Positions 35,901 to 40,862 of a stretch of DNA of 40,862 bases are shown piece after piece; position 1 is the first letter of the stretch, and every line of letters starts with the position of its first letter. The stretch is taken from contig JASJDM010000063.1 of assembly GCA_030065125.1 (NCBI GenBank), positions 1-40,862 on the forward strand, read 5' to 3'. The DNA comes from Lysobacterales bacterium (GTDB lineage Bacteria; Pseudomonadota; Gammaproteobacteria; Xanthomonadales; SZUA-38). A program made the translations under genes and the position numbers. The notes beneath the pieces are model-generated. The model did no database searches. It was given only the letters and a program-made list of their open reading frames with translations, and had not been told where the DNA came from.

Positions 35901-36496
35901 GCCCGCAGGTCGTCCAGCCGCTCCAGGTTTTCCCGGGTATGCCGGATACGGTTGGAGGTTTCACGGCGGCGCTCCTTGTACTTGGAGATGCCGGCGGCTT
36001 CTTCCAGGTGGTCCCGCAGCTCCTCCGGCCTGGCCTCCACGATCTGGGAGATCATGCCCTGCTCGATGATGGAGTAGCTGCGGGCTCCCAGGCCGGTGCC
36101 CAGGAACAGGTCGGTGATGTCCCGGCGCCGGCAACGGGCGTTTTGCAGGAAGTACTGGGAATGTCCGTCCCGACCCACCTGGCGCTTGATGGAAATCTCG
36201 GTGAACCGGGCATACTCGCCCTGGACCTTGCCGTCCGAGTTGTCGAACACCAGCTCAACGGTGGCAGTGCCCACGGGCTTGCGGACGTTGGAGCCGTTGA
36301 AGATGACGTCACTCATGGACTCGCCGCGCAGGTGCCTGGCCGAGCTTTCACCCATGACCCAGCGCACGGCATCAATAATGTTGGATTTACCGCAGCCATT
36401 GGGGCCGACCACACCAATCAGGTTGCTGGGCAAATGGAACACCGTCGGGTCAACGAAAGACTTGAAACCCGACATCTTGATGGTCTTAAGGCGCAT
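32999..36496 (-). CDS. smc: Chromosome partition protein SMC
   Basis: A 1165-residue SMC ATPase that compacts and segregates chromosomes with ScpA and ScpB, whose genes lie about 2 kb away on the other strand. The Walker A loop GPNGCGKSN is at residues 31-39. Long coiled-coil arms, rich in Glu, Gln, Arg and Leu, flank a hinge (~500-690, DWLARHGLEEAGRLAE through GWLGPGWVRVSRGE). The C-terminal head has the signature LSGGEKALTA (~1065) and Walker B FCLLDEVDAPLDD. The start is the ATG at 36496. A TATAAT on the minus strand lies about 98 nt upstream. Confidence 0.97.
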   Translation of the reverse strand: MRLKTIKMSGFKSFVDPTVFHLPSNLIGVVGPNGCGKSNIIDAVRWVMGESSARHLRGESMSDVIFNGSNVRKPVGTATVELVFDNSDGKVQGEYARFTEISIKRQVGRDGHSQYFLQNARCRRRDITDLFLGTGLGARSYSIIEQGMISQIVEARPEELRDHLEEAAGISKYKERRRETSNRIRHTRENLERLDDLRAEVDKQLQHLDRQAKQAEKYKELKSEFRYREAQLFAVSWRELQHQLENGNRLLAETENLLQAEVARLRKVESDIESCREEQNESRDHTNKVQAELYEVAGEIARLEQAIEHRKDLSARQRKEHEEAERNWQELQEHLDLDRVQVEDLKRQIASLEPELEQARAAENEAVAAAQAAESDLQEWQKNWQEFSQASSELGRAADVERTRIDHLDRQLAENAVRLEGIQAEGESISTDAVEKDLVSLEQKREAQQARVRDIESRLDSRREELGQQSERLRSLEEQLAETRESYQETRGRLSSLDALQQAALSKDQQDVSDWLARHGLEEAGRLAETIQVEPGWERAVETALGHFLEAIVADQPETLITAVQELDQGELALVDSAASPDAGAPAGSLAEKVTGSAAVASLLTRVRAAASLGEALEASLQPGESVMTQAGEWLGPGWVRVSRGESEQGGVIEREREIQSLRQQLEQLGSQGENQRAEQQAAEERISDLEDQRDGLVQDLNMEHRRLAEIGGQLEARKARQQELARRRDQLGQESNSLTERISADTEAVKSARGKLQTSVDRMADLEQQREALEQRRDQVRQQHDQTRSAAGEARNRATQLAIQKESRNAALTSTEQALERISLQINQLDERRRQLISQIESADEPLESEEKSLKELLDQRLSVDQRLTEARNTLDAFGAKLRELEQQRAAANDKEHQIRARLEQQRLDHEGTRVKSETLQEQLDKTGIDRQELLESLPEQADSAEWARQLERLEARIRRMEPVNLAAIQEFQEQSERKEYLDSQNADLVEALETLEAAIRKIDRKTRTRFKETFDRVNTGVQELFPRLFGGGHAYMDLTGDDLLTAGVTLMARPPGKRITNIHLLSGGEKALTAVSFVFAIFQLNPAPFCLLDEVDAPLDDANVGRFSEMVSEMSEQVQFLFVTHNKITMEVAHQLTGVTMREPGVSRMVSVDIAEAEKMASE

Positions 36497-36594
36497 GGAG
36501 CAGCTGCGGTCCGTCCCTGAGTGGGGCTTTGCCCCTTTGTTAGCACAAAACGCCGGGCGGTGCGGGAGGTCCCTGGCGCGCGCGGCGGGCGCCG

Positions 36595-36623
36595 ATTATA
36601 CAGCGAGTTGAAGCTTCCGCTAT
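36595..36623 (-). promoter_or_regulatory. Candidate promoter upstream of smc
   Basis: A consensus TATAAT on the minus strand occupies 36595-36600, between the parvulin gene and smc. The region expected to hold the -35 (around 36618-36623) shows no good match, so only the -10 is convincing. Confidence 0.4.
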
Positions 36624-36670
36624 CAGTTTTGGCCTGTCCACCGGCCGGGGGCGAAATTCGGAGGTCCCGT

Positions 36671-36719
36671 CAGCCCTGAATCAGCCCTGAATCAGCCCTG
36701 AATCAGCCCCGAATCAGCC
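36671..36719. repeat. 11-bp tandem repeat (CAGCCCTGAAT), four units plus a partial copy
   Basis: The unit CAGCCCTGAAT recurs four times (one copy has C for T) plus five bases, ending inside the last codons of the parvulin gene. The gene's own stop codon TGA is part of the repeat, so every extra copy lies beyond the stop. It may be a slippage-prone locus. Confidence 0.85.
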
Positions 36720-37553
36720 TTGCGGTTCCGCCGCAGGTTGAGCCGCGGGCCGGTTGATGTCAGCGGCAGCGCGGAGGGACTCCAGGTGGTTTTCCAGGGC
36801 CTGTCGCGCCAGGGTGCTGCGAATCCCCTCTTTGACATCCTCGAACTCCGGTGGCTCAAACTCGCGGAAATCCTTGAGGTACAGCACGTGCCAGCCGTAC
36901 TCGGATCGGATTGGCCGGGGGGCGTAGCTGTTCCTGGTCATCAGGGACAGCGGGTCGGCAAAAGACGCTGGTACCTGGGCCAGGTTGACCCAGCCGATCT
37001 CGCCGGCGTTGCCTTCACCCAGTTCCGGAGCCGCTGCCGCCGCCAGCAGATCGAATTCGACGCCTTCCTGCAGTCGCGCCAGGATATCCGCCGCGGAGTT
37101 TTCGTCCGCCACCATGATGTGGTGCAACAGGTACTCGCGGCCGCCGGTCACACCGATCTGGCGCGAGTACTCGCTTTGCAGCTGTTCATCGGTGATGGTC
37201 TCGGCCCGGGCAAACTCGGTCAGGGCCTTGTTGGCCAGCAGGGACACCCGCTGCACCTCGATTTCCGCCAGGGTCTGGTCGTCTTCCAGGCCCGTGGCCC
37301 GGGCCTCCCGGGCCAGCAGCATCAGGTCGATGTATTCAGCCAGGGACCGCTGCCGGGCCGCGGCGTCAGCAAAATTTTGCCGGCGCAGGCGCATGAATGC
37401 TTCCAGCTGTGCTTCGGTAACGCGAACGCCGTTCACGGTGGCCAGGGACGCCTGGGCGTCGGCCTCAACCGGGGGTGGCGCAGGGCCGTCGCTGCACCCC
37501 ACCAGCAGCCCGGCGGCGGCCAGCAGGGCGATCAGGCCTGGTCTGATATTCAT
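36714..37553 (-). CDS. Parvulin-type peptidyl-prolyl isomerase lipoprotein (PpiC/SurA-like)
   Basis: A 279-residue envelope protein. The leader IALLAAAGLLVGC is a lipobox with lipid-modified Cys20, followed by a Pro/Ala linker. An N-terminal helical chaperone-like part (~40-130) precedes a parvulin domain (~135-235) with REYLLHHIMVADENSA, GEGNAGEIGWVNLAQVPASFADPL and RSEYGWHVLYLKDFRE, the two His-containing core strands of the family. It would assist folding of outer-membrane or periplasmic proteins. Its ATG overlaps the stop of the preceding BolA gene (ATGA), so the two are translationally coupled. An EpsD/PrsA-like foldase is also possible. Confidence 0.88.
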   Translation of the reverse strand: MNIRPGLIALLAAAGLLVGCSDGPAPPPVEADAQASLATVNGVRVTEAQLEAFMRLRRQNFADAAARQRSLAEYIDLMLLAREARATGLEDDQTLAEIEVQRVSLLANKALTEFARAETITDEQLQSEYSRQIGVTGGREYLLHHIMVADENSAADILARLQEGVEFDLLAAAAAPELGEGNAGEIGWVNLAQVPASFADPLSLMTRNSYAPRPIRSEYGWHVLYLKDFREFEPPEFEDVKEGIRSTLARQALENHLESLRAAADINRPAAQPAAEPQG

Positions 37554-37822
37554 TGGTCCGGCGCCTCGGCGCTGATGGACAGAGCGTGGATATCGGTGGT
37601 CATCATTTTGCCCAGGGCCTCGTAAATCATCCGATGGCGGGAGATGGTGCTTTTGCCCCTGAAGGCATCAGACACGATGATGACGTCAAAGTGCCCGCGG
37701 CCATCCCGAGCGCCAGGGTGCCCCTTATGCAGGTGGCTCTGATCCAGGACCACCAGGGAAGCCGGGCTCAACGCTTCGGTCAGCAGCGACTCGATTTTTT
37801 CTACTCGTGCCTGGTTGCTCAT
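37550..37822 (-). CDS. BolA family protein
   Basis: A 90-residue protein using the ATG at 37822 (MSNQARVEKIESLL). A GTG at 37837 would add five residues, and both candidate ribosome-binding sites sit too close to their starts to decide. The BolA fold is clear: SPASLVVLDQSHLHKGHPGARDGRGHFDVIIVSDAFRGKSTISRHRMIYEALG, with the conserved H-x-H region that binds Fe-S together with a monothiol glutaredoxin, and the F-x-G-K-x-x-x-x-RHR-x-x-Y block. It acts in Fe-S trafficking or as a regulator. It is coupled to the downstream isomerase gene by a four-base overlap. Confidence 0.9.
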   Translation of the reverse strand: MSNQARVEKIESLLTEALSPASLVVLDQSHLHKGHPGARDGRGHFDVIIVSDAFRGKSTISRHRMIYEALGKMMTTDIHALSISAEAPDQ

Positions 37823-37950
37823 GTCCTTTGCCTGCACTCCATCCGCCGCGCGGATCTACAACATGGGTTCATTCTCCGGCAGTTGCAAGCGTCGTGGCGG
37901 GGCCAGTGGTCTGGACCAGTGGTCTGGGCCCGGTCCACTGTCCCGTCCAC

Positions 37951-38250
37951 TCAGGGGGCAGCCTGGAGAAACGGCACCACCTCTGCGCTGGCCCACGCCC
38001 CGGCGGCGAAGTATGGATCGTCCTCCGCCCAGGCCCTGGCCTGCTCCAGGGACTCGAATTCCGCGACGATCAGGCTTCCGGAAAAGCCAGCCTCTCCGGG
38101 TTCCGGGCTGTCCACCGCCGGCAGCGGGCCGGCCAGCACCAGCCGCCCCTGGCCCTGAAGAGTCTGGATGCGGGCCAGGTGGTCAGCCCTGGACCCGGCC
38201 CGGAAACTCAGGCTGTCCTCCACGTCCCGGGCAAAAATTGCATAAAGCAT
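37951..38250 (-). CDS. YciI-like protein
   Basis: A 99-residue protein. The ATG at 38250 (MLYAIFARDVEDSL) is preceded by GAGGGA at a good distance, so it is preferred over the GTG 18 nt upstream. The family pattern is present: R-x-x-HL near residue 25, a GRLVLAGPLP strand, a GSLIVAEFESLEQARAWAEDDPY block and a PF-x tail. YciI proteins are small ferredoxin-like-fold dimers with a conserved His-Asp pair; a hydrolase or dehydrochlorinase-like activity is known for a few and none is assigned for most. It lies upstream of the BolA gene on the same strand. Confidence 0.88.
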   Translation of the reverse strand: MLYAIFARDVEDSLSFRAGSRADHLARIQTLQGQGRLVLAGPLPAVDSPEPGEAGFSGSLIVAEFESLEQARAWAEDDPYFAAGAWASAEVVPFLQAAP

Positions 38251-38331
38251 GGCTTGGAAATCCCTCACTGTCTGGGGTGCCGTTGGGAATGTCTGCGTAC
38301 TGTCATCCGCAATTCATCAGTCATGATAGCG

Positions 38332-38376
38332 GTTTGCCCGGGTGTGCGCTGGAAGGGAGGACCCATCCGGGCAAAC
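38332..38376. promoter_or_regulatory. 10-bp perfect inverted repeat upstream of scpA
   Basis: GTTTGCCCGG (38332-38341) is matched by CCGGGCAAAC (38367-38376) across 25 nt, in the region between the divergent YciI and scpA genes. It could be an operator with separated half-sites or a leader hairpin. It would fall partly inside scpA if the far-upstream GTG at 38342 were the start. Confidence 0.45.
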
Positions 38377-38515
38377 TGCTGCTAAACTGTCGCCCCTTTC
38401 GCCAAGGCGACCCGACTCGAACAGCCCCTTGAACACACCCGAATCCAACAGCCCCGAGGCCGGGAGCGTCGTCGACGCGGCGGCGGCTCCAGAGGAGCAT
38501 CCAGAGCAGAAAGAA

Positions 38516-39283
38516 ATGCCTTTTGCCGTGGTGGGCGGCGAGCCGTACACCCGGCTGCCCACGGACCTGTATATCCCGCCAGATGCACTGGAGGTTTTCC
38601 TGGAGGCCTTCGAGGGCCCGCTGGACCTGCTGCTGTATCTGATTCGGCGGCAGAATCTGGACATTCTGGACATTCCCATTGCCCAGATCACGGATCAATA
38701 CATTGAATACATCGATCTGATGCGGGACATGAAGTTTGAACTGGCGGCGGAATACCTGCTGATGGCCGCCATCCTGGCGGAAATCAAATCCCGCATGCTG
38801 CTGCCTCGGCCCCAGGCCGAGGAAGACGAAGGGGAAGACCCCAGGGCTGAACTGGTGCGGCGCCTGCAGGAATACGAGCGCTACAAAAAGGCCGCCGAGG
38901 ACATCAGCGAGCTGCCACGGGAAGAGCGCGACATCTACCCGGTGGTGGCGTACGTGGTGGACCGCTCCACCGTCACCGTGCCGCCGGACGTGGACCTGGA
39001 AGAACTGCTGCGGGCGCTGAAGGAGGCCCTGGACCGGGCCGATCTGTTCGTGCACCACGCCGTGACCCGGGAACCCCTGTCGGTGCGCGAGCGCATGAGC
39101 AGCATCCTGGACCAGCTTCGAGACCAGGATTACCTCCCGTTCCAACGGCTGTTCGAACCCGAGGAGGGCCGCATTGGCGTAGTGGTGGCGTTCCTGGCCA
39201 TCCTGGAGCTGATCAAGGGTGCCCTGGTGGAAGTGGTGCAAAACGAACCCCTGGGCCCCATCTATCTGAAACCCGCAGAATAA
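38516..39283 (+). CDS. scpA: Segregation and condensation protein A (ScpA, kleisin)
   Basis: A 255-residue kleisin bridging the SMC head domains. The ATG at 38516 begins MPFAVVGGEPYTRLP; in-frame TTG (38429) and GTG (38342) codons would add a low-complexity N-terminus and have no ribosome-binding sites. The family core is ALEVFLEAFEGPLDLLLYLIRRQNLDILDIPIAQITDQYIEYI, then FELAAEYLLMAAILAEIKSRMLLP, and a C-terminal winged helix (FEPEEGRIGVVVAFLAILELIKGALVEVVQ). It is followed by scpB after 9 nt, forming an scpA-scpB-rluB operon. Confidence 0.95.
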   Translation: MPFAVVGGEPYTRLPTDLYIPPDALEVFLEAFEGPLDLLLYLIRRQNLDILDIPIAQITDQYIEYIDLMRDMKFELAAEYLLMAAILAEIKSRMLLPRPQAEEDEGEDPRAELVRRLQEYERYKKAAEDISELPREERDIYPVVAYVVDRSTVTVPPDVDLEELLRALKEALDRADLFVHHAVTREPLSVRERMSSILDQLRDQDYLPFQRLFEPEEGRIGVVVAFLAILELIKGALVEVVQNEPLGPIYLKPAE

Positions 39284-39292
39284 AATCAAGTC

Positions 39293-39925
39293 ATGGATCT
39301 CACCCAGCTCAAGAAAATCCTGGAAGCCGCCCTGCTGGCGGCGGAACAGCCGTTGACCCTGAACCAGATGAGCGCCCTGTTCGAAGAGGCCGCCGCGCCC
39401 TCTCACAGCGAGCTGTCCCAGGCCCTGGAAGCCATGCAGCAGGATTGCGAGGAGCGGGGCGTGGAATTGAAGCAGGTGGCCAGCGGATTCCGCATGCAGG
39501 TCAAGCAGGAATTTCAGCCCTGGGTGTCCCGGCTGTGGCAGGAGCGACCGCCGCGTTACTCCCGGGCATTGCTGGAGACCCTGGCCCTGATCGCCTACCG
39601 GCAGCCCATTACCCGGGGGGAAATCGAGCAGATTCGGGGCGTCAGCGTCAGCAGCAACATCGTGCGCACCCTGCAGGAGCGGGAATGGGTGCGGATCGTC
39701 GGCCACCGGGACGTCCCGGGCCGGCCGGCCCTGTTCGGCACCACCAAGCGTTTCCTGGACTACTTCAACCTCAAGCGGCTGGACGAGCTGCCGACCCTGG
39801 CCGAGATCCGGGACATGGACAACCTGGAGCCCGAGCTGGAGCTTGGACCACCCGGCACCCCTGCGACTGCCGCGGTGGTGCCCGACGATGAAGACGCAGT
39901 GAGCGGGCGTGACGAAGAAGAGTAG
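39293..39925 (+). CDS. scpB: Segregation and condensation protein B (ScpB)
   Basis: A 210-residue protein with two winged-helix domains that binds ScpA and modulates the SMC complex. Recognisable blocks are KILEAALLAAEQPLTLNQMSALFE at the N-terminus and the signature ALLETLALIAYRQPITRGEIEQIRGVSVSSNIVRTLQEREWVRIVGHRDVPGRPALFGTT (~95-155), ending in the FLDYFNLKRLDELPTL box. The acidic tail (DDEDAVSGRDEEE) overlaps the rluB start by 17 nt. Confidence 0.96.
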   Translation: MDLTQLKKILEAALLAAEQPLTLNQMSALFEEAAAPSHSELSQALEAMQQDCEERGVELKQVASGFRMQVKQEFQPWVSRLWQERPPRYSRALLETLALIAYRQPITRGEIEQIRGVSVSSNIVRTLQEREWVRIVGHRDVPGRPALFGTTKRFLDYFNLKRLDELPTLAEIRDMDNLEPELELGPPGTPATAAVVPDDEDAVSGRDEEE

Positions 39926-40733
39926 CGGAGCCAGCCAGCAGCCAGCAGCGGAACGACTGCAGAAAGTGCTGGCGCGGTCGGGGCTGGGGTCGCGGCGCGG
40001 CCTCGAAGCCCGCATCCGCAGCGGTGACATCAGCGTCAACGGCGAGGTGGCCACCCTGGGCACCAAGGTCGGCCAGGGTGACCGCATCGAGTTTGAGGGA
40101 CGCGCCTACCGGCTGGTGACGGGCAAATCCGACACCAGCCGGGTCATCATGTACAACAAACCCGAGGGCGTGGTGTCTACCCGCTCGGATCCCGAGGGCC
40201 GGCGTACCGTGTTCGACCACCTGCCCAAGGTGCATGGCGGACGCTGGATCGCCATCGGCCGTCTGGACATCAACACCACCGGGCTGCTGCTGCTGACCAC
40301 CGACGGCGAACTGGCCAATGCCATGATGCACCCCAGCTACGGAGTGGATCGCGAGTACGCCTGCCGGGTACACGGCGAGGTCACCGGCGAGATGCTGCGG
40401 AAGCTCAGGGAAGGCGTGGAACTGGAGGACGGCCCGGCCCAGTTCTCTGACATCGTCGAGTCCGGCGGCACCGGCGAAAACCGCTGGTTTCACGTGACCC
40501 TGCTGGAAGGCCGTAACCGTGAGGTTCGTCGCCTGTGGGAGGCGGTTGGCGTGCGGGTCAGCCGACTCAAGCGGGTGCGCTACGGCGCAGTCTTCATGCC
40601 ATCCCGGATGAAGGTGGGCCGCTGGGAAGAATTGTCGCCGGCGGACGTGCAGGTACTCCGGGAGGACGTGGGCCTGCCGCCGGGTGCAGGTGGTCAGCTG
40701 ACGCTGAAGCCCATTGCCAACCCCAACCGGTGA
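39909..40733 (+). CDS. rluB: 23S rRNA pseudouridine synthase, RluB type
   Basis: A 274-residue protein beginning at a GTG inside the end of scpB, so translation is probably coupled. The S4 RNA-binding domain (ERLQKVLARSGLGSRRGLEARIRSGDISVNGE, ~14-50) is followed by the RsuA/RluB catalytic domain with GRLDINTTGLLLLTTDGELAN, whose Asp is the nucleophile. Other blocks are YNKPEGVVST and EGRNREVRRLWEAVG. The downstream position behind scpAB and the length favour RluB (U2605) over RluE, RluF or RsuA. It lacks the long Lys/Gly-rich tail of some RluB proteins. Confidence 0.9.
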   Translation: MTKKSSGASQQPAAERLQKVLARSGLGSRRGLEARIRSGDISVNGEVATLGTKVGQGDRIEFEGRAYRLVTGKSDTSRVIMYNKPEGVVSTRSDPEGRRTVFDHLPKVHGGRWIAIGRLDINTTGLLLLTTDGELANAMMHPSYGVDREYACRVHGEVTGEMLRKLREGVELEDGPAQFSDIVESGGTGENRWFHVTLLEGRNREVRRLWEAVGVRVSRLKRVRYGAVFMPSRMKVGRWEELSPADVQVLREDVGLPPGAGGQLTLKPIANPNR

Positions 40734-40862
40734 ACACCGGGGTCATAAACGCCGGGGTCACCCATTAGCCAGCCGTAGTCAATGGCACGAGTTCGCCCCT
40801 CCGATATCTCGGTCAGTTGAGTTTAATGCCAACCGAACCTTGGTGTCGCACCCTCGTCTTTC

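Noticed and set aside
36522..36540. GGGGC-ttt-GCCCC hairpin followed by T-rich bases near the smc start, as a terminator
   Set aside because: The stem is only 5 bp, the U-rich side points along the plus strand where no gene precedes it, and it would lie in the smc leader.
40736..40770. Short direct repeat CCGGGGTCA twice at the right end
   Set aside because: Only two 9-base copies occur after rluB, with no hairpin or gene association; probably chance.

Overview
The window is GC-rich chromosomal DNA from a member of the Gammaproteobacteria. The evidence is the gene order smc-zipA-ligA, the scpA-scpB-rluB trio, and the FimV-type LysM protein, BolA and YciI. A Xanthomonadales- or Wenzhouxiangella-like lineage is my guess from the overall style and is not proven. 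I see no tRNA, rRNA, CRISPR array or conventional transposase gene.

Region 1 (1-3.8 kb) holds the 3' part of an exported, acidic-repeat, right-handed beta-helix protein, a tiny secreted protein, an almost gene-free stretch, and a polytopic membrane protein whose C-terminus resembles the calcium-binding tail of type II secretion pseudopilins.

Region 2 (3.9-23.2 kb, all on the minus strand) is a large lipid or polyketide locus. In order of transcription it encodes an acyl-CoA dehydrogenase, a 3050-residue PfaA-like synthase (KS-AT-KS-5xACP-KR-DH), a eukaryote-style single-chain acetyl/acyl-CoA carboxylase of 1873 residues, a phosphopantetheinyl transferase, and a membrane Fe-S (CCG-domain) oxidoreductase. 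Together these could supply the extender unit, activate the carrier domains, build a chain iteratively, and link a flavin-dependent dehydrogenation or reduction step to the quinone pool. All five carrier domains have Thr where the phosphopantetheine Ser is expected.

Region 3 (23.4-30.1 kb) contains a FimV-like gene, an Oar-type TonB-dependent receptor and a small lipoprotein. Among them are arrays of short hairpins with a 23-24 nt period: a constant TGGGGAACG block followed by a palindrome whose sequence changes from unit to unit while staying self-complementary. In the first locus, two arrays in opposite orientation flank a four-helix-bundle (S23/IVS-type) gene. In the second, two opposed arrays meet around what looks like only the last codons of that gene. 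The third is a solo array touching the ligA stop codon. This looks like an autonomous / deletion-derivative / solo series of one element family, and it is the best candidate here for an undescribed system.

Region 4 (30.1-40.7 kb) is core housekeeping: ligA, zipA and smc (minus strand), a parvulin-type lipoprotein overlapping a BolA gene, a YciI-like protein, then scpA-scpB-rluB on the plus strand.
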